Part shown: piece after piece, positions 24,748 through 34,266 of the stretch
How positions within the stretch are numbered: position 1 is the stretch's first letter
How the letters are laid out: each line of letters opens with the position of its first letter
Assembly: GCF_006542665.1 (NCBI RefSeq)
Contig: NZ_AP019735.1
Location: 434,001-498,000, forward strand
DNA from: Alistipes communis
GTDB lineage: Bacteria; Bacteroidota; Bacteroidia; Bacteroidales; Rikenellaceae
Length of the DNA: 64,000 bases
Direction: 5' to 3'
Position numbers and translations under genes: made by a program
Notes under the pieces: generated by a model
Seen by the model: only the letters and a program-made list of their open reading frames with translations
What the model was told of the DNA's origin: nothing
Database searches by the model: none

Positions 24748-24924
24748 ATAATTAGTTATTTCAAATTAAAAGCACGAGGAACATTTCTATTACATCGTAA
24801 ATACAAGAACAAAGAATCCTGCTACCACATCTGCTTGTCGTAACAGTTTTGCAACTTTCAAGTAAAGACACTTGATGTAAGGAAAACTCTGTATAACTAT
24901 TTCTTTCTTCATGTTTTAATCAGA

Positions 24925-26766
24925 TTATAGAGTCCTTGTTCCTGGAAATTCATAAATTTCTATCAACTCATCCACCAAGGCTGTGGTACGAGCTTTGATG
25001 TCCTCAATCGTCCATGTATCTTTAGTAGCTATCCCACGATTTATTTCAAGCCCGTTCTTATAACCTATAAAGCGTTTGCCGTCCTTACTTTTTCGGTCGC
25101 GCTTTTCTTCAAACGACTTGTTGCCAAGTGTACTATTATAACCCGTAATAGTAAGGTTTCCAATTTTATGGGTGTACTCCTCCAGATACTTTTTGGCTAA
25201 ATTCTTATCGCCATTAGCAATCATATCCACCCAACATTGTGGAATATTTTCCCCTTCGGGGAAGATATGTTCGATAGTCCACACAAACACCTTCTTATCA
25301 GTACGTCTCCACAAATCAGTCCATGTCTCCTGTGTCATGGCAGACTCTGCGAGTTTACAAAGTATGTAGCGCGTAGCACCTACATTATCTTTATATACAT
25401 CACCTTCCAAACTTCGACGGAATTGCTCATCGGAAGCACAATTTGCAGGTATACTCAGTATGTCCACAATCAGTGTCATTACATCATTGCCAACAGAATT
25501 CGATTCTTCTATTTTACTGATAATATCCATAAAGATTCGAGTCAAATCACGTGTATTTGGATAGTCCGTGATATTTCTGCGAACAAAATACTTAGCAAGT
25601 AATCGGATGAGTTGGTTGATTTGATCTTCAGTAACAGTAAGTTCTTTCTTATTTCTCATCACGTACATGAGGAGAAGGTAAGAAGGGGCACCTTGGATAT
25701 GGTCGAGGTCTTCCAGAGCTTTACGATAGGTCGTTTCTGTAGAATCTTGTAGAATGAGCCAAGAATAAATTTGCCCGCAAAGTAAAATATCATCGAGGAA
25801 AGAAGGCAAGTCTTTATTAATAAGACTCTCAAAAATATTGAGCAAATTAGAGCGAGTGGCCACAACACCTAACGGGTCTTTCTTGCGGTCATTGGTACTC
25901 TGGAAAGGCTCATTCAAACGATGCTTGAAGGCATTATAATAGTGACGAAAAAAACGTTCCTGTATCCCATAGTCATCGGATAGGTTGCCGAGCAACATTT
26001 GCCAACGGTTGAAGCAGTCGTCAATAGTCAGATTGTTACTCTCCGCCCGTGCCATAATAAGGTTCTTCATCAAATCGATCGCGGTCAATGGCGTTCCTCG
26101 ATTGTTCAGTGACTCAAACAGCACGTAAGCGTCAGAATGAGTAGAGACCTCTATCTTAACCAGCATGGCTTGCTTCACTTTATTGTACTTACCCAACAAG
26201 AAATTGATAGCATTATGACCATCCATACCCTCCATCTCTTTATCGAGACGCTTTAAGAAATAGGTGTAGCAACGAGCAATTTTTCTCATGGGGTAATAGG
26301 CACGCTTTGGTACAGTAGATTTTCGCAACCCTACCTCGGTCAATAGGTAATCAAAATCATCCTTATTGAAATTCTGCACCTGTGGCACCAGCTTCATTTC
26401 GTTCGGAGAATTCTTGCTTTTCAGCGACTTCCTTAATGATGGTATCACGTCTTCGTCATCCTCACTCAAATCGTCCTTATATTCCTTCAAGCGAGTATAA
26501 ATAGCTGTTAGGAATAGGCTGATGGTAGTCAGTCGCTGCTGACCATCTATCACTTCTAAATAAGGATTGATAGCATCGCCCAAAGGAATACATATGATAG
26601 ATCCTATGAAATACTCATCGTTGTTCTCACTGATGTCATCGTAAAGAGCTTCCCATTCGCGATGACTCCACGTGTATTCACGCTGATATTTTGGAATAGT
26701 ATAGTAAAAATTACCATCCGATGAAAGAATTTCGTAGATATGATATTTGTTAACGCTTTGTATCAT
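24925..26766 (-). CDS. DUF262/DUF1524 protein (GmrSD-like restriction family)
   Basis: 613 residues. The N-terminal DUF262 domain shows IPKYQREYTWS near 24 and the ParB-like catalytic motif DGQQRLTT near 74. The C-terminal DUF1524 domain has the His-Me finger pattern: TIEHIFPEG near 497, IGNLTIT and the NKSFEEKR block. GmrSD and related single-chain enzymes cut modified phage DNA. No partner gene is seen, which fits the single-chain form. The specific target is unknown. Confidence 0.85.
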   Translation of the reverse strand: MIQSVNKYHIYEILSSDGNFYYTIPKYQREYTWSHREWEALYDDISENNDEYFIGSIICIPLGDAINPYLEVIDGQQRLTTISLFLTAIYTRLKEYKDDLSEDDEDVIPSLRKSLKSKNSPNEMKLVPQVQNFNKDDFDYLLTEVGLRKSTVPKRAYYPMRKIARCYTYFLKRLDKEMEGMDGHNAINFLLGKYNKVKQAMLVKIEVSTHSDAYVLFESLNNRGTPLTAIDLMKNLIMARAESNNLTIDDCFNRWQMLLGNLSDDYGIQERFFRHYYNAFKHRLNEPFQSTNDRKKDPLGVVATRSNLLNIFESLINKDLPSFLDDILLCGQIYSWLILQDSTETTYRKALEDLDHIQGAPSYLLLMYVMRNKKELTVTEDQINQLIRLLAKYFVRRNITDYPNTRDLTRIFMDIISKIEESNSVGNDVMTLIVDILSIPANCASDEQFRRSLEGDVYKDNVGATRYILCKLAESAMTQETWTDLWRRTDKKVFVWTIEHIFPEGENIPQCWVDMIANGDKNLAKKYLEEYTHKIGNLTITGYNSTLGNKSFEEKRDRKSKDGKRFIGYKNGLEINRGIATKDTWTIEDIKARTTALVDELIEIYEFPGTRTL

Positions 26767-26777
26767 GATGTTATGTT

Positions 26778-27061
26778 TTACTCGATTTTATTTCCTATGA
26801 ATCGTCCCGTATTCTTCTCAATTTCATTATACAAAGCTAATCCTTTGGTTGTAAGCAGATATTTCTGTCTCGGATGATTTGGCTTTTCTGGGTAGAGGAC
26901 CTTGATGAAACCCGCTTGAAAAGCCGGATTGATATAATTCTCCAAAAATGTCGGACGATGTTTCAAGCCGACTTTCTCCATCAATACTTTTAACGATAAA
27001 AATTCGATGATGAGTTTTCGGGATTTATTAAAATCAGGGACGAATCCAACGTTACAATCAA
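26778..27061 (-). pseudogene. Remnant: C-terminal winged-helix part of an AlbA_2/Fic-type protein
   Basis: The frame reads from a stop near 27062 through VGFVPDFNKSRKLIIEFLS, VLMEKVGLKHRPTFLENYI and NPAFQAGFIKVLYPEKPN to IGNKIE. Similar LMEKxGLKHRPTF tails end Fic proteins and AlbA_2 ATP-binding proteins, carrying a winged helix. The catalytic part is absent. It ends 11 bases before the DUF262 gene. This point also marks the change from AT-rich island to GC-rich PUL 1. Confidence 0.55.
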
Positions 27062-27181
27062 ACTAGATGATCTGCGGATAATCCTCGAAGAAACGGCAGG
27101 CACGTTAAAGCCCATACCGCAGGAACGACCACAGTCAGACAGTCTTTTCATTCGCCTCGCCATTCCGCAAATATCAACTTT

Positions 27182-29278
27182 TCACTCTACGCTAACGGGT
27201 AACTCCACCGCAATATCCGCCGACGAAGTTCCCAGCGAAAGCACATACTCTCCGGGATCGACGCGCCAGCCGTGCGTCCGGTCGTCCCAATAGGCCAGGG
27301 CGCTGCGATCGAGCTCGAATTCGACCTCCCTGCTCTTGCCCGGAGCCAATTCCACCCGACGGAACGCTTTCAGCTCCTTCTTCGGCCTCACGACCGTGGG
27401 ATTCCGCTGCGAGACATAGAGCTGCACGACCTCGGCCCCGGAGCGGGAGCCCGTGTTGGTCAGGGCTACACGAACGGTCAGCGGGCCCTTTGCCGGAAAT
27501 TGCTTCGCCGCATGGGGTTTCGATAGTGAAAAAGTCGTATAGGAGAGCCCGAACCCGAACGGATAAAGCGGTTCGATCCCCTTGGTTTCATACCAGCGAT
27601 ATCCCACCAATACGGACTCCGCGTAGTCGATGTCATAGATTCGGATCAGCTTCTCGTTATAGGCCCGCGGCGCCTTGTTGTAGAACTCCGCACCGGCCGG
27701 CATCGTCCCTTTGGCCGGAGAGTCCGCAAACTCCCTTTCGATGGTGATCGGGAGCTTCCCCGAAGGATTGATTCTGCCAGAGAGTATTCCCGCCAAGGCC
27801 GTCATGCCGTTCTGACCGGGATACCAGCCGTAAATCACCGCCGCAGCCCGATCGTTCCAGCCGCTCATGCGGATTCCCGACCCCGAGTTGACCAGCACGA
27901 TCGTGTTCGGATTCGCTTCGACGCACATGCGGATAAATGCCTCCTCTTCTTTCGGCAGGGCGAACGGACGCTCGAACGACTCCACGTCGATCGTTCCCGC
28001 CGAAAGCAGGACGACATCCGCTGCCGCAAGCTGTTCCCGCGTGGGACGTTCCACGACCTGCACGGCGTCGCCGAATTCCGCACGGACAGCATCCGCAAGC
28101 GAAACATTGTCGTATCCCAGTACTTCGGCCGACGAGGAGGTGCTGCCTCCGGTGCGGGGTATCTCCCGGATAAAGCGTCCAGTGAGCAGGATCCGGCGGC
28201 CGACGGCCAACGGCAGAATCCCGTTGTTCCGCAGCAGCACCGTGCCTTTCGCCGCAACTTCGCAGGCCGTTTCGGCATGCGCCGGGAAGCGGCCGAGCAG
28301 GTCGGGACGGTATTTCACCCGGTCGTAAAGCCCGAAAGCGACGGCGGTGGCGACGTTGGGCCGGATCATCCGTTCCAGATCCTTTTCCGAAATGCACCCC
28401 TGGCGAAGCAGCTCCCGCACCTCCTCAACGAACTCACGGCGGCCGGGCATCTCCACATTCTGACCGCTTTTGACGACTTTTTCCGTGTCGTACACGGAGC
28501 TCCAGTCGCTCATCACGCATCCCCTGAATCCGAGCTCGCCGCGCAGCAGTTCCCCGATGACACGACTGTTCTGACCGGCCCACTCCCCGTTGAGTTGGTT
28601 ATAGGAGGTCATCACATAGGCCACACCGGCTTCGATACCGGCGCGGAACGGAGGCATATAGATCTCGTGCAGCGCTCGTTCATCGATCAATGAATTTGAC
28701 CGGCGGCGGTAAAATTCCGTTTCGTTGCCGATGAAGTGTTTCAGACAGGCGGCGGTCCCCGTCGACTGCATACCCCGCACGTAAGCCGCAGCCATGACAG
28801 AAGTCAGCAGCGGATCTTCACCGAAATATTCGAAATTGCGGCCGCACTGGGAATTGCGTGCGATGTTCAGTCCCGGTCCCAGCAGCACTTCGATGCCGCC
28901 TGCACGGCACTCCTCCCCCACGGCTTCCGCATAACGGAAAGCCAGCTCGGGATCGAACGACGAGGCGAGCATGATCGGACAGGGAAAGGCCGTCGAGCGC
29001 TCCAACTGGCGGACCATCGTGGAGTCGGGCAGGTTGTTGCGCAGATGAACCCCTTGCGTGGCGTCGGAGAGATAGAGATAGGGAATACCCTTCTCCGGAA
29101 CGCCGTAGAAGAAAAACGAGGAATAGCCGCGCGCAAAATAGATCTTTTCGTCGAGGCTGAGCCGGGCGATCAGGGAATCGGCCTGCCGATAGGCTTCATC
29201 CCAAGAGACGAACTGCTGAGCGAAGAGTCCAGCGGCGGCACAACAGGCCGCCAAGGACAGCATGATTTTTCGTATCAT
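27182..29278 (-). CDS. Glycoside hydrolase family 3, secreted (beta-glucosidase type)
   Basis: 698 residues with a signal peptide (MIRKIMLSLAACCAAAGLFA). The GH3 N-terminal barrel has the KHFIGNE motif near 181 and the nucleophile Asp in VMSDWSS near 256. The GH3 C-terminal domain follows (GTVLLRNNGILPL), with a fibronectin type III-like end domain (VRVALTNTGSRSGAEVVQLY). It would release terminal beta-linked glucose or a related sugar in the periplasm. It is last in the PUL 1 operon, after the BACON lipoprotein. Confidence 0.9.
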   Translation of the reverse strand: MIRKIMLSLAACCAAAGLFAQQFVSWDEAYRQADSLIARLSLDEKIYFARGYSSFFFYGVPEKGIPYLYLSDATQGVHLRNNLPDSTMVRQLERSTAFPCPIMLASSFDPELAFRYAEAVGEECRAGGIEVLLGPGLNIARNSQCGRNFEYFGEDPLLTSVMAAAYVRGMQSTGTAACLKHFIGNETEFYRRRSNSLIDERALHEIYMPPFRAGIEAGVAYVMTSYNQLNGEWAGQNSRVIGELLRGELGFRGCVMSDWSSVYDTEKVVKSGQNVEMPGRREFVEEVRELLRQGCISEKDLERMIRPNVATAVAFGLYDRVKYRPDLLGRFPAHAETACEVAAKGTVLLRNNGILPLAVGRRILLTGRFIREIPRTGGSTSSSAEVLGYDNVSLADAVRAEFGDAVQVVERPTREQLAAADVVLLSAGTIDVESFERPFALPKEEEAFIRMCVEANPNTIVLVNSGSGIRMSGWNDRAAAVIYGWYPGQNGMTALAGILSGRINPSGKLPITIEREFADSPAKGTMPAGAEFYNKAPRAYNEKLIRIYDIDYAESVLVGYRWYETKGIEPLYPFGFGLSYTTFSLSKPHAAKQFPAKGPLTVRVALTNTGSRSGAEVVQLYVSQRNPTVVRPKKELKAFRRVELAPGKSREVEFELDRSALAYWDDRTHGWRVDPGEYVLSLGTSSADIAVELPVSVE

Positions 29279-29351
29279 AAATATCAGTCTGTTTTCAAAA
29301 AGGGAGGGGGCGGAAAATACTCCGGCCCTCTCTCCCGGTTTTGTCCGTTCT

Positions 29352-31595
29352 TTATTTCGTCACGCAGATATCGTCGATGAACCAGCGGGAGAACTCGTCC
29401 GAAGCAGGTTCGCTCGTGAAACGCAATTGCGTGGAGGCCGTCGCACCCGTGATCTTCAGCGAATAGGTATTGAACGCATCGGTTGCCAGTCCCGATACAA
29501 TCGCCTTCGTTGCGCCATTGATCGTTCCGCCGCCAACTACCTCGACAACGATCTCCGTCAGATCGCCTTTCTTGTCCTTAGGTTCGTTCGCCTTGCCTTT
29601 AGGGCGATCCGAGCAGGTTTTGTAAGCCATCGCGCGGAAAGAGAGGTTCAGGTCGCCTGCCGCGTTCAATGCCGGCGTGAGCAGCGCCCCCGCTTCGTTC
29701 TTATACTCCGCCCTCTTCACGGCCTGCGACTCGACATAACCGATCTGAGCATAACCCGGCCGCTGACGGACATGGGTACCTGAAAGTCCGTTTTTCAACT
29801 CGGCGCTCCACTCCGAAATGTCACTGCCGCAATAGTTCAGCATAGCGGCCAGTTTATCGCCGTAAAGGTAATCCAACCCTTCGGTCAGTCCGTCGAAAGG
29901 TTCGAAATAAACCGCTCCGGCTGGTTTCGACGTACTGAATTTCGGCACGGCTTCGATTGCGATACATGAATGCAGGCGCGAATCCGAATTATATCCGGCT
30001 GTACCACCATTGCAACTGACATTGTCCGTTGGATAAAGTTTCAACAGCAGCGTCTGGCCCTTCATCAGCCGCAACTGCGGCGTCAGGGTTACCGTGAAAT
30101 AATAAAAATAGCCACTGCCCGTAATCGCCTCGGGAATCGCAATCGCCGTAGAGCCGTCAGACGGGGTGACATACTCCTCGCCGTCGGTCGAATAGGCCAT
30201 CGCCCAGTTCTTCGGAGCGCCGCCCGTTCCCGACATACCGAACGAAATGCGGAACGATGCGGGCATGTCCTCGGCCAAAGGTACGGTTAACAGGAAATAA
30301 GAATCTTGACCGTAAACCATCGACTTGGCCGGAATGTTATCGTGTGCACCCTCGTCTGCCCAGTGCGTCAGTCGGAAATGGCTGCTGTTCGACGTCGAGG
30401 CCACCTTCGCTGTCAGCACGACGCATTTGGAGACATCCTTGTCCTCGACTTTGAAGTCCGCGCCCAATTTATCGAACGAGCCGTCAGTCACCGTCACATA
30501 CTTACAATCCTTGTTGGCCTGCGAGGAGGCGTAGAACGAGAAGACATAGGGCAGTCGGATGCCGACTTGTGCACCGAAACGCAACCCCGTGAGCTCCTTG
30601 TCCTCGGCCGTGCAGGGGCGGATCGCATAGGCACCATCCTGCGGCACGACGATTCCTTTGAGCACGCCGCTGCCCGTTGGCGCAGGGTCGATGCCGAATG
30701 AGGAAGCCTGCGAAGCAACCAGCCGAAAGCGATTGTTGTCAGGATCCTGCATCGACAGATTATCCTTAAGCGTCATATCTCCCAACGAACCACCTTCCGG
30801 CACGTAAACCTGGGAATATAAGCCCGCATACATCGACTCGTAGGCACCCGATCGAAGCTCCTCATAAGTAATCTTCAGAGCTTCGATCTTCACCTGAGAA
30901 GTCTCCGTACGGGTGATCCTGTCGTCCGAAACGGGCTTCAGCTCCATCACGCCGGTCTCGGTGTTCACGCCCACCACGGCGCCTTTCAGATCGATCTCCA
31001 ACTCTTCGCCCGGATTGCGGTAAAGCGTTTCGTCAGTGCGCAGCGTAATGCCGCAGCCGGGTTTCAAGGCGCTTTGTAGCGCGAGGCAGTTCTCGAAATA
31101 GTTGTTGTCCTGAACGCTCGATACCACAATGCCGCGTAGTTTCATCTCCTCGCTCACCGTATAGTCGCCGTCGGCAGCCAGTGCCCGAAGTTCGGGAATG
31201 GAGAGGTACCCCTCGGCTGATGCAGAAGCTTGCTCGAAAATTAGTTCATCTGTCACATCTGCATTACGTTTGGCCACGGCCCGGATCGTCAATGAACGAC
31301 TCTGCGCAGTCGTGTTCTCGTCGACCATCACCGATACGGTAGCTGTCCCCGTCGCCGAAACCTGAGAAAGTTCAGCCCAGCCATCGTCGTTACCCGTAAC
31401 AAATATCTGCCATTCGCAATTGGCCGCAACATCGAAAGAGAGTGTCGTAGCGAACGACGGCGCGAGAATCGCATGCGAACTCAGCGTGATCGACTGCATC
31501 GGCAGCGCCACGTCATCCTTGCACGCCCCGGCCGAAAGCAGCAGCGCGAAGGCCGCCGCCATCCGGAAAAAACTGTTTAAAAGTCCGTTTTTCAT
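29352..31595 (-). CDS. BACON/DUF5689 surface lipoprotein
   Basis: 747 residues. A lipoprotein signal (LLLSAGAC) is followed by a BACON-type repeat (residues ~35-125: AANCEWQIFV, WAELSQVSATGTATVSV, QSRSLTIRAVA). A DUF5689 domain lies at ~130-330 (LSIPELRALAADGDYTVSEE, then LRGIVVSS and ALQSALKPGCGITLR); DUF5689 is an OB-fold-like module often found with secreted nucleases. A C-terminal jelly-roll-like domain ends DEFSRWFIDDICVTK. It likely binds substrate at the cell surface. The neighbouring EEP enzyme is a natural partner. Confidence 0.7.
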   Translation of the reverse strand: MKNGLLNSFFRMAAAFALLLSAGACKDDVALPMQSITLSSHAILAPSFATTLSFDVAANCEWQIFVTGNDDGWAELSQVSATGTATVSVMVDENTTAQSRSLTIRAVAKRNADVTDELIFEQASASAEGYLSIPELRALAADGDYTVSEEMKLRGIVVSSVQDNNYFENCLALQSALKPGCGITLRTDETLYRNPGEELEIDLKGAVVGVNTETGVMELKPVSDDRITRTETSQVKIEALKITYEELRSGAYESMYAGLYSQVYVPEGGSLGDMTLKDNLSMQDPDNNRFRLVASQASSFGIDPAPTGSGVLKGIVVPQDGAYAIRPCTAEDKELTGLRFGAQVGIRLPYVFSFYASSQANKDCKYVTVTDGSFDKLGADFKVEDKDVSKCVVLTAKVASTSNSSHFRLTHWADEGAHDNIPAKSMVYGQDSYFLLTVPLAEDMPASFRISFGMSGTGGAPKNWAMAYSTDGEEYVTPSDGSTAIAIPEAITGSGYFYYFTVTLTPQLRLMKGQTLLLKLYPTDNVSCNGGTAGYNSDSRLHSCIAIEAVPKFSTSKPAGAVYFEPFDGLTEGLDYLYGDKLAAMLNYCGSDISEWSAELKNGLSGTHVRQRPGYAQIGYVESQAVKRAEYKNEAGALLTPALNAAGDLNLSFRAMAYKTCSDRPKGKANEPKDKKGDLTEIVVEVVGGGTINGATKAIVSGLATDAFNTYSLKITGATASTQLRFTSEPASDEFSRWFIDDICVTK

Positions 31596-31601
31596 AATCG
31601 C

Positions 31602-32477
31602 TTACTTTTTGAGGTCTACCAATACGGGAAGGTGGTCGGAAACCGTCATCACATTGATCTCCTCATACGACGGTACAGCCGTACCCAACAGCTCATAATG
31701 GGGCGAATTCCCCGTATAGACGAGCACATAATCAATGCGCGACGGCGAAGCGGTGTTCACAAAGGTGTTGGCCGAAGTACTGATAATCTTCCACGATTCG
31801 AGCGCCGTTTCCGGGATTTCCGACGTATTGAAGTCGCCCGCCAGATAGATCGGCTTCGTGTAAGAGATGTAATGCGCGGTGATATATTCGGTGATGATCT
31901 CGAACGACCGCTGCCGGTTCTCGTCGGACTTGTGGCAGAAGTGCGTAGCGATGAAGATATAGTCGTCGAACTCCGCCAGGAAGAACTTGCGAGGCTCTTC
32001 GCCCGGCAAGTCGCCCGCATAGGTATTTTTAGGCGCCGTTTTGCAGAGAATGCCGATACCGTAGTCACCGCCGCGGTAATCGATCGTCTTGCAGTAATAG
32101 GGTCGCATCCCGGTACGGTCGGCCAATTCCTGCAACTGGTCGGTGGGATGCCACGTGGTGTTCTTGTCCAATTCCTGCAAGGCGATCACGTCGGGGTCCA
32201 TCAGCGAGATGACCTTGGCCGTGTTGTTGTAGTTCGCACGGTCGGTCCCGGAGTTCTGGGTCCAACCCTCGCAGCGGTGGGTGTTGTAGGTCGCCAGCCG
32301 GACCGAACTGGGCAGGCGGTCGTACCCCTGCCCGTCATAGGGGTTCTCGGGTTCGTCGGAGGGCATGTCCCCGAAATTGAAATCGGAGTTGTCGCCCGAC
32401 AAGTCGGAACACGCCACTGCGGAGAGGACCAGGCAGCAGCCGAATAAAGCAGACAATATGAATCTGGTGATTTTCAT
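31602..32477 (-). CDS. Endonuclease/exonuclease/phosphatase (EEP) family lipoprotein
   Basis: 291 residues with a lipobox (LSAVAC). EEP motifs: LATYNTHRCEGW, IALQELDKNT (metal-binding Glu), ATHFCHKS, YLAGDFNTSEIPE, and SDHLPVLVDL with the catalytic Asp-His. The family cuts phosphodiester bonds in nucleic acids, sphingolipids or inositol phosphates. It is placed between SusD and the DUF5689 protein, so the PUL 1 substrate may contain phosphodiesters or be nucleic acid. The substrate cannot be read from the sequence. Confidence 0.85.
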   Translation of the reverse strand: MKITRFILSALFGCCLVLSAVACSDLSGDNSDFNFGDMPSDEPENPYDGQGYDRLPSSVRLATYNTHRCEGWTQNSGTDRANYNNTAKVISLMDPDVIALQELDKNTTWHPTDQLQELADRTGMRPYYCKTIDYRGGDYGIGILCKTAPKNTYAGDLPGEEPRKFFLAEFDDYIFIATHFCHKSDENRQRSFEIITEYITAHYISYTKPIYLAGDFNTSEIPETALESWKIISTSANTFVNTASPSRIDYVLVYTGNSPHYELLGTAVPSYEEINVMTVSDHLPVLVDLKK

Positions 32478-32501
32478 GGTAGTTCGTTTTTAGGTTTCCG
32501 T

Positions 32502-34253
32502 TTAGAAATTCAGTCCGTCTTTCCAGCCGGGATTCTGGGTGATGGCGCCCTGCGTCAGCACCCGGTCGTCGGTCGGAATGGGATAGAGATAGTCGCGTTC
32601 TTCGTTCCAGGTCCGGACATAGTCGGTATGGACGATGATGTTGCCGCGGTCGCCTTCGCTGAGGAAAATATCCTTGTTCAGCTCGTAAACCGTCGCCGCC
32701 GAAGTCGAAGGTTTCGAGCCGGACCAAATGCACACATCGTCCACCCCGTCACTATTCAGATCATAACTTCCCGTACCGGGGAAATAAAGTCCCGTAAAGG
32801 GCTTTTCGAAACGCTTGCCCTCCTTCCAGCGCATGATGTCCCAATAGCGGAGGTTCTCCATCAGCAGTTCGACGGTACGTTCACGGCGTATTTCGAGAAT
32901 CACACCCTTGTTGTCGCCCGTCACGTTGGCGTAGCCCGTCTCCGCAGAAGCCAGATAGGGATCAGGATGGGCGTTGGCCTCCGTGAGCGAGAGATCCGCA
33001 ACATCGGCCCGCTCGCGCAGCGGGTTGATCGACAGTTCGATGTCGTCCTGGGTCAACGTCCCCAACTCGGCTTTCGCTTCGGCATAATTGAGAAGTACCT
33101 CGGCGGCGCGAAACAGCGGTAAATCGCTCGTCGAAGCTTGGTAGGAGTCATATTTGGCCGACGTCAGATATTTCACCAGCTGGTAGCCGGTCATCGTCGC
33201 GGCGAGGTTCGGGGCCGATTCGGCCGTGTCGTCGACACGCTTGTAACCGGGCGTGCGGACCGTCTGGGCGAAACGCCCGTCGCGGTTCCGGCTCTCGTCG
33301 GGCAGCTGCATAGTCTCCCAGCCGGGCTGCGAGGTGAAGGGCGTACCGTCTTTCATCAGATACATATTGGCAATGTTCTTCAACAGCCCCGGACGCCCCA
33401 TCGTGATACTGGTGAGGTAACCGTTGACGTCGTGTTTCAGACCAATGTCCGTATTATAGGCTCGGGCCAGAACAATTTCCGTGTTGATAGCCTTGAGTGA
33501 AGAGAATAGCCCCAGATAGGGTGTCGTGCCTGAATCGTAGATCGCGTAACCGCTTTCGTCGATAAACCGTTTCGAAGCATCTGCACAGACTTCGAGATAA
33601 CTCTCCCAGCCTTGCAATCCATGATACTTGCGGAACGTGCCTTCGAACAGGCACGCACGGCTCTTGAGTGCCAGCGCCGTCCAGCGCGTCACCCGGTAAA
33701 CCTGCCTTTCGGCAGGCAGGTTAGCGATAGCGAAATCGAGGTCGCCGATCACCTTCTGCATCACGAACTCACGCGAATCTCGCCCCTTGTAAAGTTCCTG
33801 ATCGTCAGACGCAAGCGGACGATCGACCCAAGGTACGTCTCCGTAATAGCGCACTTTGTCAAAATAGAAATAAGCCCGGAAAAAGCGCGCCAATCCTTCG
33901 TATTCGAACCGCACGCGATCGTCGGTGCAGTTGGAGGAGTATTGCAGGAAAAAATTGATGTCACGCAGCTTTTCCCATTTCCAGGTGCTCGCCGTGGCAG
34001 GCACGGTACGGTTGCCCAGCACCTCGCTCGTAAGCGTATTGCAGGTAATAATGTCGGCTGTCTCATTGTAAATGGAGGCCCCGGAGGGGAAGATCGTATA
34101 GAAATCATTCGTGTAAAGCTCGCACTCCTCCTCGGTATGGAAAAATTCGTCAGGCGTAAGCCGGTCTTTCGGGAAACGGTCGAGTGCATCCTCGCAACCG
34201 CAGAAACTGCACGCCGCCATACCGGTCAGTAGATAAAGAATGTATTTTTTCAT
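32502..34253 (-). CDS. susD: SusD/RagB glycan-binding outer-membrane lipoprotein (PUL 1)
   Basis: 583 residues with a lipoprotein signal (MKKYILYLLTGMAACSFCGC). SusD features: the early RFPKDRLTPDEFFHTEEE segment, helical TPR-like repeats, RRERTVELLMENLRYWDIMR near the C-terminus and a final YLYPIPTDDRVLT block. It caps the SusC barrel and delivers ligand. It starts 13 bases after the susC stop. Confidence 0.95.
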   Translation of the reverse strand: MKKYILYLLTGMAACSFCGCEDALDRFPKDRLTPDEFFHTEEECELYTNDFYTIFPSGASIYNETADIITCNTLTSEVLGNRTVPATASTWKWEKLRDINFFLQYSSNCTDDRVRFEYEGLARFFRAYFYFDKVRYYGDVPWVDRPLASDDQELYKGRDSREFVMQKVIGDLDFAIANLPAERQVYRVTRWTALALKSRACLFEGTFRKYHGLQGWESYLEVCADASKRFIDESGYAIYDSGTTPYLGLFSSLKAINTEIVLARAYNTDIGLKHDVNGYLTSITMGRPGLLKNIANMYLMKDGTPFTSQPGWETMQLPDESRNRDGRFAQTVRTPGYKRVDDTAESAPNLAATMTGYQLVKYLTSAKYDSYQASTSDLPLFRAAEVLLNYAEAKAELGTLTQDDIELSINPLRERADVADLSLTEANAHPDPYLASAETGYANVTGDNKGVILEIRRERTVELLMENLRYWDIMRWKEGKRFEKPFTGLYFPGTGSYDLNSDGVDDVCIWSGSKPSTSAATVYELNKDIFLSEGDRGNIIVHTDYVRTWNEERDYLYPIPTDDRVLTQGAITQNPGWKDGLNF

Positions 34254-34266
34254 AACGGCAATTGCT

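Noticed and set aside
27000..27190. Open plus-strand reading with peptide-like sequence near 27.0-27.2 kb
   Set aside because: The minus strand gives a better match to a Fic/AlbA_2-type C-terminus, and the plus frame has no start codon.
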